A stretch of DNA of 64,000 nt from Acanthaster planci (taxonomy: Eukaryota > Echinodermata > Asteroidea > Valvatida > Acanthasteridae). Below the pieces are notes generated by a model. It was not told the DNA's origin and did not search any database. It worked only from the letters and a program-made list of their open reading frames with translations. The DNA is taken from assembly GCF_001949145.1 (NCBI RefSeq), contig NW_019091454.1:668948-732947 (forward strand), given 5' to 3'. Of the stretch, positions 48,304 to 59,976 are shown in pieces. Within the stretch, counting starts at the first letter, position 1. Every line of letters begins with the position of its first letter. A program made the position numbers and the translations under genes.

Positions 48304-50019
48304 GGCAGGTATTCAACATAGAAGTACATGTACATGTCAACAATATCTGTTGGGGTCCCATATTGTATTTTAGGTGAATTTTGCAATGGGAATATTTTGA
48401 AACAGGAATATTTATACATTATCGAGGTTTGTGTAGGTACATGTACAGTATACTGTAATGTATGCGCGTCATTCCCGCCTACTGGGTCTAAACAAGATAG
48501 CATGTATTTCTCAGGGTAGACGAAAGTAGATACGATGGAAACATTTATCATATTTTAAACATCCAAGTTTATTTAAAACCTTCAACATGTATATGTACAC
48601 TCGTATGTCAGGCCCGTCCAGCTCACAGTTTGTAGTGTCTCATCCTTTACAGATTATTAGCTGTTATGATTGTAATAACAAAACTCACCTTTCAGTTTAT
48701 TCTGTGTTGTACTCCTAAGATAGGCGTAGACCATGAAAACGATAGTCGGAAGCACAAGTGCGTATAATAGTTATTTTTAATGCTCTGCCATTTTTGCGAT
48801 TAGTCCAGTATCTGTATATATACAAGCTCAGTTTTGTTTTGAGCATGAGACGTAAGGCATTAAAATAAAGTTGGTCTGATATTTAAGAAACGTATTCCAT
48901 CCAACATACAACCTCCACGTTCCATATAAGGCAAATGAGGTCATTAAGTTGTCAAACAGAACAAGTTTTGAATGGATGCTGCGTTCTATATACTCGCAGC
49001 TGGCCGGCCAAAGCGAGTTGACACGCAACGGGACGGAAGCTGCACGGCATCGCAGTGCTAACGGATTGCTTGCACAATATGGCCGGGCCAGGTCAGTGCT
49101 TTACACGAAGGCATTATCAGTCTTACAGAATTTGATCGTTTGTGTAGTAGGTAGGTATGCGTAGATATACATGTACATATATAGGACCCTTTGGCTTTTG
49201 CTGCAGTATGATTTAGTATTTGAAATGGATTTTTTTATTCCTGCATTTTTCTGAAAATAATGAATTTTTTTGAAATAATGAACTTTTTCGGCTGGGTGTT
49301 TTGGACAATGCGGGCAGTGGATGCAAATCTAAAATTTTCATTCTCATGGCTTAAGTTGGTGCTCGGATTTTTGCTATAACGTTAAAAGAAGGTAAAAAAA
49401 AAGTTACATTGCCTAAAATGGGTATTCAAGTCGGAAAGAATGTATTTTTTAAAGTAGGAAAGAGGTATCCCTCACCACTTCCACTACCTGACGGGAACCA
49501 AAGTGCACACAATTGAAATGGGGGCTTCATAGTCGATCAGACAGCAAAGCCAAAGCAAAAAAAATAATCACATTGGATATCTGTAAACTTCTGGTCAGCG
49601 GATACAAGACTTCTCTCTCATCATTTTCAATTTCTGACTCCGGAAGGTCAGCAGGTCTGAGTACCACCTTAAAAACTCTTGCCCGTTAAATGCAGGCCGA
49701 TTTTTTTACTTTGTATTTCATTGAAGCTTTCTCAAACATTTCGTCTGCCACAAAACCTATATTTTAAAAGGGCAGGAGTTATTCATGTCTTTCCCATGAA
49801 ACTTTTGAACTGTGCATCATTTTGCGGAAAAGTTTTACCTTGAGATACACCTGCAAAAGAAATGGAAAAGTGTGGTTAAAAAACGTTTCACAGATTTACA
49901 AGTGTTCTGTATCCATAGGAAATCAAACCGTGAGCGCCGATATGTAAGTTTATCGGATACTTCTTGTAGGGTCGATCAGTGTGTGTTCACACACCGTGAC
50001 CGTGCTAATATATTGCTGC
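48304..50019. other. Intron 4 stretch, no gene seen
   Basis: Scattered acatgtac runs, AT-rich. No coding or repeat structure recognised. Confidence 0.4.
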
Positions 50020-51071
50020 CTACCAGACACGCTTGAAGCATGGGGCGTGTTGTGCAAGTGAAAGAACGGTGAGATTAAAGAACAATAGGGCGTTCCATCC
50101 CATTCTCACACGTGAGAACAGGAAGAATGTTTTTGGTCTTGTCCCTAACTGTTTTATGTGTCTTCGGTAAAGGATGTAAGTTTCTGAAGAGTAAAAGAGG
50201 CAAGTCAGAACCACTGCTTTGTAAACTGTGCACTTGGTAGCCAAGCTGATGCCGTGTTTTTTCCAGAGGAGGCAGTGACTGCGCCAATACACTAGTCAAC
50301 TTCTTTGTCAAGGCTGTTGTCACTTGAGACTGTGCTGTCAAGATATATGTAGATGAAGTGCTTGACTGCATTCAAGCGGCTGCCATTCAGCTTTACGGTG
50401 GGTTCAGGGGCTTCTGAGTTGCAGGCATGACTTCTGTCATGCAGCTGTCCAGCATTCTCTGCAGGTCATCTTCTGAGTGGGACACCATGGCAGTGTCATT
50501 GGAATAGAGGAGGCAATAGGCATTGAACAGCTTTCCATCTGAGCGGGGGTCAGATACACACCCCCATTTGCTGGGCAGTACTGCTTTAAGGCACAGTGAG
50601 AACAGTGAGGGGCAAGGACACATCCTTGTTAATGTTTTGCAAATTGGTTCACAGTGAAGCACTCAGAGGGGATGCATTGAGAGACAGTTGAGCCTTCATT
50701 CCAATGTGAAGGTTAGAGATGAGCCTGACAATGCTATCAGGGCAGCCATATCGTCTGAAGAGTGACCATAGACATTCCCTGTTGACGTTGTCAACAGCTT
50801 TAGTAAAGTCTATAAACGCTATGAAGAGGGGCATTTTCTGTTCGATGGCCTTTTCCTGTTGTTTCATAGTAAAGATCATGTCAGTGGTTGACCTGGAGCT
50901 ACGAAAGCCACATTGAGATTCAGGGATCATGGTTTCTAGCACAGGTTGAAGGTGTTTTAGAATGACCTTCCCCAAGACCTTACCAGACAAGAGGGATATT
51001 CCCCAACACAACAGATTACTGTATGCATCCCTCAGTAGAAGAGGGAACATGACTTCTTCTTGTATTGTCAA
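50020..51071 (-). pseudogene. 5'-truncated LINE reverse transcriptase
   Basis: On the - strand: GISLLSGKVLGKVILKHLQP, then ESQCGFRSSRSTTDMIF (motif 2), and FIAFIDFTKAVDNVNRE (motif A, with its aspartates). Motif B reads PCPSLFSLCLKAVL. Motif C is YSND where FADD/YADD is expected, so one catalytic Asp is lost. The C-terminal part (TKCTVYKAVVLTCLFYSSET) is in another frame. About 350 residues of polymerase remain, and the 5' half with any endonuclease is missing, as usual for LINE copies. Its sequence differs from the LINEs at 33290 and 39554. Clade not assigned. Confidence 0.8.
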
Positions 51072-52442
51072 ACAAAAATGCCTGTATTGTCAAATAAAAT
51101 AATCATGTATTTACCGTGCAAAGAACTGGAAAAGAAAGATTAATGAATGAATATGGATGCAAAGTGTTGCGTAACTACTGAGAGCTTAACAGGGGAATTT
51201 TGACAGAGAAAAAAAAGACAAACTAAAACATTTTTTTTTTCAATGTTCTTGTACACTTGAACATTTTGAAATACTTAATGGTGCACCCTGAAGCGCTTTA
51301 AAAGAGCTTAAACTGGAAAACCCCGGGCCTGGCCAAGCGAGAGAGCAAGGGCTCATGGCATTGCCCTGTGTACAAAATGAAACAACGTGAAAAAGTGTGG
51401 CAAAAAGGTACACAGTTTTGGTTTATGTCTCATATGTCAGTAGTATAGAAAATTTTATGTAAGAAAAACATGAAACTCGGCTGATTCTTCAACATATTTA
51501 TTCGTTGATATACATGTACATGTGAGGAAATAACCATTCATAATGTCTTCAATAGCTACTGCGACAGAGTGGGCCATAACATGATCAAAGTGCATCAAAA
51601 CAGGGACTTAGTGAATGTCATTTTTCCCAATTCGGGATGTTTTTTATGAAAGGTCAGACCCCAACAGATATTGAGAATATTTTACTGAGCAATAACATTC
51701 AGTTTTTTTTTACTTAAAAAATGAGGAAATAGTCCAGTCAATTTACATGTATCACCCAGAAAGGCCCTGACCTACATATAGAACAAATTGCAATAGAATT
51801 TAGTTTAGCAGTTCCATGTATAAAAAAATCACTGATCATCATACTAAAAATCAAATTTTATCCATGGAGTGCAAATGTGGTTTTACTCACCATTCCTTGG
51901 CTGATATTCAGCAAGTAATTAAAACGTAAACTGTCATTTGGACCGTGTCATGGTTTTTCGCTTCACGTCTGTTCCGCGCCATGGCTTACAGGTTCACATA
52001 ATGTGGGACACGTCAGGGAACGCTTATTAATAAAGATATTTTAACCCTAACTGTTCTCAATCCTTCATCTGTTGGAGGACTCAGGACTGTTTTATGGTTA
52101 ATGAAATCCTGAGATTTAACTGCCTGGTAGCTGCCGCGCTAAAATAACACGTGTTTCGCTGTTATTCCTCAATCACCTTGTTTGTTTATATTGTTCTGAC
52201 TCTTGTGAATGGTAAGATTGTTCCTTTTTCATTTTATTTCTGGATATTTTACTGTTGCCTTTTCAGGTGGCAGACTGACCTTACATTGACCTATTCTCAG
52301 AGTTCGCCAGGTGGCGCTACTGTTTGTGGATAAATATATTTTCGTTGCTTTAATACACATTGAGAATGTGTGGATAGGACAACGGATGACTCATCAAGAT
52401 CAAAATTGCATATTCATAAGCAAATAATGACCGCGTCATTGT
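51072..52442. other. Intron 4 stretch before the gap
   Basis: AT-rich, no gene seen. ORFs spanning the gap are artefacts. Confidence 0.4.
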
Positions 52443-52870
52443 NNNNNNNNNNNNNNNNNNNNNNNNNNNNNNNNNNNNNNNNNNNNNNNNNNNNNNNNNN
52501 NNNNNNNNNNNNNNNNNNNNNNNNNNNNNNNNNNNNNNNNNNNNNNNNNNNNNNNNNNNNNNNNNNNNNNNNNNNNNNNNNNNNNNNNNNNNNNNNNNNN
52601 NNNNNNNNNNNNNNNNNNNNNNNNNNNNNNNNNNNNNNNNNNNNNNNNNNNNNNNNNNNNNNNNNNNNNNNNNNNNNNNNNNNNNNNNNNNNNNNNNNNN
52701 NNNNNNNNNNNNNNNNNNNNNNNNNNNNNNNNNNNNNNNNNNNNNNNNNNNNNNNNNNNNNNNNNNNNNNNNNNNNNNNNNNNNNNNNNNNNNNNNNNNN
52801 NNNNNNNNNNNNNNNNNNNNNNNNNNNNNNNNNNNNNNNNNNNNNNNNNNNNNNNNNNNNNNNNNNNNNN
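52443..52870. other. Assembly gap (428 N)
   Basis: A run of N; the real length is unknown. It lies in intron 4, so it does not affect the DTYMK exons. Confidence 1.
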
Positions 52871-53684
52871 CGTCTAGGCTGATTGTTGCAGAGAAGGGGA
52901 TCGGTTTCCTGACAGATCGTATTGGCACTGAATTTTGCCAAAACTCGATCTGATCGTGCCGGGACTGAAATTCTCCGGCCGATCATCGCCTGCTGGATCA
53001 GGGACTTCAGCGAAGTTGACACCGGTCACAAATCTCTCACTCAGCTCAGCTTTCACTTTAGGATGTTGTCAGATTGAGAATCAAAAATCTTCTGCCAACA
53101 CTTCTCATACACACCAAACTCAACTCCAAAAAAAAACTACACCATCCTACGAATACAGATAAAGAAATTGGTGGGGGGAAAAAACCGGACCCTAACACAA
53201 ACAAAGACAAAAGTATGTTTGGACAATAACCATGGCCGGTGGTTTTACGTAATTCATGGCAATGAAACCGCGCATCTCTCGATCGCGATTAAGATGCCCG
53301 ATCCGTGATCGACGAAGTTCTACTGGCTGCTAGGAAAACAAGCGCGAAATTTTGATTGGTTAAAGAAGTGACGCGTAAGAGAGCGAGACTATTTGCTGCC
53401 AGGGGAGAAATTTAACAGACAAAAACAACAAATAAATAAAACTACCAATATTTTCAGAGGGATCTTAACAGTCATCAATGAAATTTGACACGCACGCGCA
53501 AACTCAGTTGTGTCGCCATTGGAACGTGTGTACTCGTCAACAGCGAGCCACGGGCGGACTGTCCTCCATTTCTGGCCCTGCCCTGGTGGCTGTGCCGTTC
53601 GTATTTGGTCCTTCTGTTGCTTTCTCCAATCCACATCCACATTTTAGGTGTCCAAATTCACAAAACTTTACACCGTAGAAGATT
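52871..53684. other. Intron 4 stretch after the gap
   Basis: No gene recognised. 52910-53010 contains gatcgtgcc/ggccgatcat-type short inverted motifs. Confidence 0.4.
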
Positions 53685-56265
53685 CCAAATGCTTCTTGTT
53701 ATTCAGACACAAGATCCTCTGATGTGGGCTCGTCCAAATCCACATACAGTCACTGTTACGAGGTCCAACAAAAGTTGGACTACTGTCGGCCGCAATTTTG
53801 GTTATGAATGCCCTTGGGTTCCCTCTTCCGATTACACCCACGTGATTGATATGAAGAGATATACTCGGAAGGGTTTTGTCCAATTTTCAAATTTATACTT
53901 CCCTTCATCAGAAAATAATTTGGAACATCGGAATGGATTTTTTATGTCCGGTGGTCCTGACTGTGGGTATGTTGGGGTTAAATTTGTCCCTGTCAGGCAG
54001 GACCAGCATTGGGTGACTAATACTTTTATTTCTCACAGATGCACCATTTGAGACTAAGCTTTTTCTGTCTCTGGCCAGGTGCATGCACTCAGACTTTAAG
54101 TCCCCATGCATGCGGTAAAACAGCTGGAGTCCTTTAATAAAGAAACGTTTACGGCTATCCTATGTATAAGACATCACTCATTTTTTCATTCTCCAGAAAT
54201 GTTTCACCGACATTCGCATGTGCTGGAGCTATTCATTTTCACGAGGTGCAACTTCCATCTGACTTAACTAGTCTTCCAGCAATGACTCCTTGCTCAATAA
54301 ATGTAGCCTAACCTCCTTCATATATCTGGGCCACACAGAGTTTTCTGCGACGTTTTCATTGTTCATAGCTTATCAGAGTACCTTCCTTTTGCTTGGTAGC
54401 ATTTTTCCTTGTTGTCCAGCCCTCCCTCACTGCAGTCATACTTGGGTAAAAAAAAAAAGTTCACCTCTTTCTTGATAATTCATGACGTTTTCCTGTCTAT
54501 CCACACCTACACATAAGACTTTGCTCAGGAATGGGTGTGGAGTAATTTCCATGTGAAAAGGGTTGATTTAATTCTACCCATCTCTAGACAGGAGAAACCC
54601 ATTGCTAACTTACTGGTGGTCATGAAGGATTTGGAGGAGATACAATGGAACAGTTCTGGTCCTCTCGCTGATTTTTTTGTCATGGGCAGGGCTTTGGATG
54701 TAGACCAGAGGGGACTTCGAGACTGCCCCAATCCCCTTGGGTCTGATGCCAATGGTTACATTGCTTTGCAGGTGCCTTCAATACCCAAATTTTTAGGCAC
54801 TATCTATGGTAGCAATGGTCCAGCAGATATTTACACAGATGAATACCTTTGTCTGCTCATTTGGCTACCCTCCCGCAGTCATGGCTGCCCTTCGTTCGAC
54901 TGGGGTCATTATTGGATTCCTACCTTTGTTGATACAGGTAATTGTTACATGTGCATGAGTTCCTGTTACTGCAACTTGATTCCTGTAAGGATCAATCCAG
55001 ACTTCGTTGGAATGTTGTTTTACTTCCCACTACCATCCTCTCACCTGGGCTTTTTATCCCACATACATATCTTCGGCCCAAGGGCAAATCCTCAAAACCT
55101 GATACCTCTTGCCATCAAGACACACTTTGTTAACAGTTGAAATTGACAGATGGGTCCTCAACTACTGGTTTCTACTGGCACTTCCTGAGATTCATGGGGC
55201 ACACCTGTTCCCAAACTTTCAAATTTCAGGCGCATGGGAGTATGTGGGTTAGTACATTGTAGTTTCATCAGATAAATCACTATGGAGGTACACTCTCACT
55301 ACGCCTCAACCTCCTGAAAGTTGGATGTTCCGTTGAGCCCTAGGCTTTGGGATTAACCTGAAGGTAACTCATGTCTCGAAGCCAATAACTCCTTCACAGA
55401 CGTCTGCTCCAACCGAAAGTTTCAATGTGACTGAGCCAGTCCCTTGGTACCGGACCGTCTGCATATTGCTGGCTCTGCCTTGACATGGATCTAGTTTCTG
55501 TTATTCTGCACCAGACTCTGAGCGATTTTGTCAATATTGGCCAGAGAAAACATCTGCTATTCAGACCATTAGACCTTCCTAACCCTGAGAATTAATTTAC
55601 CCAGATTCCTAGGGTAACATTTATACTGGAGTACACAGTGTCAGCTACCTATGTGCTAACCAAATTAAGTGCTATCCCTTAGACAACACTTACTCCATGT
55701 ATCCTCTTCCTGGCAAACATTTTGGTACTGCCGCCCTTTGTTTCTCCCAATAGCTGCTTCATTCCTGTATAGTGGTCTGTTGATGATATCCTCTACACAA
55801 ACTTTTATTGGATAGTAGTCCCACGGCTCCCCTTTCATCTTCCCCGTAGGCTACAATTCAAGGCCCTCTATATTCTCTCTGTACTAATAGTAGGCCTGGA
55901 ATCAAAGCCGAGAGGTATTGTGCTTCTATCATTACCACGTTAAACCTTGCCACCCTATCACAATCCCCGACGCTAGACTTATATACATGCACAATGCCAA
56001 CATCTTCCATATGTATACATGTATGTTGGCGGTTATCTACATGGCTATATGTTACATAACGTTTTTACCTCAGGCTACCTATAGCATGGGTTTTGCAATG
56101 AGTTCTGCAGAGATGTGCCAATAATACCCTCTTTGCCAAGACCAAAAGAACAAGTAGTTAGTCTCCCTTCAGCGCTACTCCGTATCCTTGGATGTCCTTC
56201 TTTCATGGTCCTACACACTATTAAGTTTGGTACATTGACTGGCCTTCTGGTGTAGATGACACATT
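53685..56265 (+). repeat. Unrecognised coding repeat, long copy
   Basis: Two open segments in the same frame, 53685-54051 and 54535-55140, give about 120 and 200 residues. They are separated by 480 bases with stops, which could be an intron or an insertion. The first contains VGRNFGYECPWVPSSDYTHV; the second DVDQRGLRDCP, YIALQVPSIPKFLG, FDWGHYWIPTFVDTG and GMLFYFPLPSSHLG. From 55141 to 56265 the same frames are broken, but the DNA still matches the copy at 19105-20205. I do not recognise the protein. It is rich in Trp, Pro and aromatic residues and could be structural; a capsid-like origin is only a thought. Confidence 0.6.
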
Positions 56266-57439
56266 TTTGCCCATGATGTCCTGGCCGTTTCATCAGTAGG
56301 GGCCTATTTCAAAGGGTTTCCTGAAATAGAGATTTGTAGAGAGCCTTGTTGGGAAACCCATACCCCATTCACCTCCTGTTACGTGTATGATGTTAGCAGG
56401 AGGGCCATACACATGGACTGATTGTACGCTGTAGGGCATTGCAGTACATGTAGCTCCATTCCAGACCATCCTCTACCCATGCAGGAGGAGGTACTCGAGC
56501 AGTCACTATAAGTTGGCTAGATACTACATGTATATGATCTTATACTATAACACTAAAGAACATATGGCTGTACTCACAATTGTCAGTAACACTCGGTAAG
56601 GGCAAATTTTGAGGTATTCTGATTGGAAATGTGCTTGGTAAACCTGATTTTAGGACGGAACGTACGTTGAGAGAATGAGCAAACTACTGAGGGCGCGCCA
56701 ACTATTGCGCGGTCAGTCGACAGTGAGGGACTTTCTTACAGTAATGAAACTATCCATTTCATGATACCCTTTCCCCACAAATGCTCTCTTCTCAGTTCCC
56801 AATAGAACCATGTTGGAAAATCATGTGCACTATGTCTGAGCTTGGCAATGGTTTGGTCAACAATTTTTGCATGAGTTATTTCCCAATCAATTACACGATG
56901 ATGCATGTCCTACTGTCGAACATTGAAGTAACAGCCATTAAGATGCCCACGCTTCCATTGCTACACAATAAAATCATTTGTGACAGTTAGTACTCTTCAA
57001 AGTGATGTGATGGATATTCCAAGGAAAACTTGATAAAAGTGAGAAAATAGGGTTCAGAGTAAGACAAAATCTACAAGAATTTCATTATTTCTTGTTCCAC
57101 CTTTTGTTGTAAAAATCATTCTTATCACTGTGTCATATCTTTTCCAAGAGTCATATTTGCACAGCAGCAATTATCACAGTTTTAAAGACTTTTCAAGTTT
57201 TATTCTGCTAGTTAGTTTGCAGGGAAGTGCTTATACAAATTCATCATGTGTAGTCATTGATGTGTCTTGTCTGCTACATTGACATATCATTTAGAGGCAC
57301 ACAGCCGATAGGTCACCACTGCACATGTGCACAAACACTAACTACAAGTACCTGTAAAGCTTAAGACTCCTGTTTAAAACAATCGGGACTAACACCTTTA
57401 CTTTCTTTGTAATACTTGAAGGGAAAATGTTTTGGCACA
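56266..57439. other. Intron 4 stretch, no gene seen
   Basis: Short ORFs only (for example 56781-56990). No repeat recognised. Confidence 0.4.
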
Positions 57440-57800
57440 GGGCAATTTATCCAAGTGTTGGCCAAGGAGAATTAGACAAACTTGGCGGGTTGAACATTGC
57501 TGACCATGTTACAGAGCTGAAGCTCAACTACGGTATGTATGTAAAATTTATCATGAAATGGCACCGGACTATGTCAGTGATAAATTTAGAAAGGTTTCAG
57601 ACATGCATTGTCCTTCTACCAGGGGTAGTTTTATCAATTTTGTAGTTCCTAGAATAAGAGGACCAGAGTGCAATACATTTTTGTACTGAAATTCCTGAAT
57701 GGAACTTATTACCTGATGGGATCAGATACTGCAACGATTACTATCAATTTGAAAAAGCAGTGAAAAGCCATCTCTCTTTTCAGTCTAGTTATTAAATGGT
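57440..57800 (+). pseudogene. LINE ORF2 C-terminal relic (CR1/L2-like)
   Basis: Reads, through frameshifts, HVTELKLNYG, then STRGSFINFVVPRIRGPECN and WNLLPDGIRYCNDYYQFEKA, followed by VKSHLSFQ. This is the pattern (xxFxVPRxRGPExxxFxY...WNxLP...FKxxVKxxL) at the end of CR1/L2-type polymerases. Only the last 110 codons remain, a typical 5'-truncated copy. Confidence 0.7.
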
Positions 57801-58182
57801 TTAAGGGTTCTTTCAAACTTGACCGTCCGCGAACTCCGCAGAGCTCGCAGACTAGCCCTTGGCAGCCGATCATCAGCGTGCAGGCAAGCTTATCTATCCC
57901 ATTTACTACTTCCCAAGCAATGTTCTATATCATTTTGTATTGTATATGCTAACTTGTGTTCTTAAGGCCCCAAACGGAAATAAGCCACCTTTTTTTGCAA
58001 CTAGGTTTGTAATTGTTACGTATTTTGGATGTAAGTACGTGTGTGTGTCTTTTATTGATGTGGTTCCCTAGTTTACTTTTGCAATAAATGCATGTTAGGT
58101 CAATGGGGTGACATGTGCAGCTGCATACCATTTCCCACACTGTATTCAGTTATAATTAATCTGTGCAGTGTTTTATGAATTT
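57801..58182. other. Spacer, no gene seen
   Basis: Nothing recognised. Confidence 0.35.
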
Positions 58183-58779
58183 AAAAGATCCAGGAAATGA
58201 ATTTTTCATAGAATAACTTTTTGTGTATCTCTGTACTCTTCTTCCATGTATGAAGACGGTTTGACATCTTTTTTGAGTTACATGAACTGAACGGTGCACT
58301 TTTTCAAACATTAAAAATTGACCAATCATTGCTGGACAAGTAAGGGCGCTTTTCCTTTGATGTAAATCCAGGAAGACATGGTTCAGGTTGCATGTTTTCA
58401 TGTTAAAAAAATTTTGAACCCCAAATTTGCTATCTGGGAACATTTCTGTGCAAAGGATTTTTGCTGGATTATTGTCACATACTTACACAGCAATGAATTG
58501 CCAAAGAAAATAAAATCTGCCATAGCAGTGATTAAAAAATCTAGAAATTTTCTGTGCACAAATAAGTGCAACATTGAGATTCAGTGCTTTGGATGACATC
58601 ATAGTTCTGCTCATGAATATGCAAATATGCATCAGCATAAAAACAAAAAAAATCAAAATATGGGTTAAAATTGAAAAAATAAAATTTAAAATCAGGTTAA
58701 TTGAAACGCAAAGATGCAATTTCAAGGGTTTTAGTAAAATTTATAAAATTCTTTTCTACAGGTATTTCCTGGTTCCTTC
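58183..58779. mobile_element. TIR element (AAGGAACCAGGAAAT), longer copy
   Basis: The left end aaaagatccaggaaatgaa is inverted at the right (tatttcctggttcctt). 58183-58640 aligns to 35057-35523. It ends 93 bases before DTYMK exon 5. The - strand keeps the shared peptide CQTVFIHGRRVQRYTKSY. No transposase is recognised. Confidence 0.65.
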
Positions 58780-58872
58780 AAGTAGCATCAAAATGACATT
58801 TTTACTGTAAAAAATGTTGTCATAGACTTCAGTTCTAATTGAATTTCATACATTTCCAATTCCTTTCGACAG

Positions 58873-58983
58873 GTTCTTGATGGAAGTCAGGGCATTGAAG
58901 ATATCCATCATCTGGTTCTACCAATCGCAGAAGATACTATTGATGGAGACTTACCAAACCCAATGGACAAACTGTGGAGCTAG
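58873..58983 (+). CDS. DTYMK: DTYMK coding exon 5 (C terminus and stop)
   Basis: A phase-0 last coding exon of 36 codons plus TAG (58981-58983). It begins VLDGSQGIEDIHHLV and ends NPMDKLWS, which matches the family's C-terminal helix and its conserved ending of the type G-x-LW. The acceptor is ttcgacag. I cannot fix the 3' UTR end; the first AATAAA I noticed downstream is near 60222, beyond a MITE at 59391-59976, and an earlier variant signal is possible. Confidence 0.93.
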   Translation, partial: VLDGSQGIEDIHHLVLPIAEDTIDGDLPNPMDKLWS

Positions 58984-59390
58984 AGTTCTGCAGTGTTTGC
59001 AGTGGCACTGAACGTGTAAACTTTTCACATGTAATTTAACTGGAAAGGTTTGTACATGTAAAAACTCCATTCTAAAGTGCATCAACGCATGTGGTAGAAA
59101 TACATTGTACTTGTAGTTATATCCTCACTGTTTGCACTGCTGGACTCTCAAAGACACTTTTAGTATTTGTCACAGCATGTACAACATGACCAATATTGAG
59201 CAAATGCTAGCTTTTGTGATATGTACATGTAGCATATTGTGCTTGGTTGTACCTACATGTACATGTAAGTGCATATAATGTATTATTCATTCCATTAGGG
59301 GCAACAAGATGTAAAGCAATCGATTGTTTGATGTATTATGCCATAATAAGTCAAAAAGATAACTTTTGACATACTTAGTACAATATGAAT
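58984..59390 (+). other. Probable DTYMK 3' UTR
   Basis: Non-coding sequence after the stop, with several acatgtac runs (59223, 59252-59266). The polyadenylation site is not located. Confidence 0.4.
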
Positions 59391-59976
59391 TAACCACTTC
59401 CTGCCGGGGACTCCGGATCCGGACACGCATGCTTTATATGCGTGGCCGGGGTCTCTGAACTGGGACAAAGGGAACAGGGCCTTGTAACAAAAGACCGTAC
59501 TCCGAACAAAAGACCAGGCTGCTAGGCATTACCGACATTTTTCACTCTCAAAAGTCGAGATAATCCTGCCTTGTTTTGAAACAGTATACCACGGTTTGGG
59601 GCATTTCGAGCCAGTGGATTACCACCAGGGACAAAAGCGCTCCGCAGCCATGAGCCACACAGCACCGCTGCATGCTAATCTGACCCCTATTGAAAAGAGG
59701 TCAGCGGCGCACTGAGCCTTGTTCGTGAACAAAAGAAACTTACATAACACCGCACAATCTTATCTCTTTTTACAAGGCTGCAGGCCTGGCTGAAATACTC
59801 GGGTGTCAATAGATTTTGTCTGTCTGGCTAGAGTGGAAACCAGACATGCCTTCACGTGTTTGTAAGTTTCCAGTAAACGATAGCAATTTTTTAAGAATTT
59901 TGAAAACAGAAAGAAATGATAAATATTCCGCCCCAGTATCATCAACATTGATGAATGCCCTAGCAGGAAGTGGTTA
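59391..59976. mobile_element. MITE, TIR CCACTTCCTGC, TTAA-like target
   Basis: TTAACCACTTCCTGCCGGGG at the left and its inverted form (ctagcaggaagtggttag) at the right. If TTAA/TTAG is the target duplication, this would fit a piggyBac- or Kolobok-type non-autonomous element. Non-coding. Confidence 0.6.

Larger units (their letters stand above)
42821..58872 (+). other. DTYMK intron 4 (16.1 kb)
   Basis: Donor gttagtc, acceptor tttcgacag. It holds the transposase-like zinc-finger relic (47346-48303), a - strand LINE reverse transcriptase (50020-51071), the assembly gap, the longer copy of the unrecognised coding repeat, a LINE 3' end and a TIR element. The true intron length depends on the gap. 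Confidence 0.85.
9952..58983 (+). other. DTYMK: DTYMK gene locus, five coding exons
   Basis: Thymidylate kinase phosphorylates dTMP to dTDP with ATP in both the de novo and salvage routes to dTTP. Joining 9952-10075, 23243-23351, 34503-34593, 42632-42820 and 58873-58983 gives 624 bases, or 207 residues plus a stop; the human enzyme is about 212. Every junction is GT/AG and the phases agree throughout. The order of P-loop, DRY motif, LID region and C-terminal helix is that of the eukaryotic dTMP kinase family. There is no frameshift or internal stop, so it looks functional. The four introns are about 13.2, 11.2, 8.0 and 16.1 kb and hold almost only repeats. I see no other host gene inside them. 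Confidence 0.93.

Noticed and set aside
52350-53022. ORFs of about 200 codons across the gap
   Set aside because: Almost entirely N; not evidence of coding.
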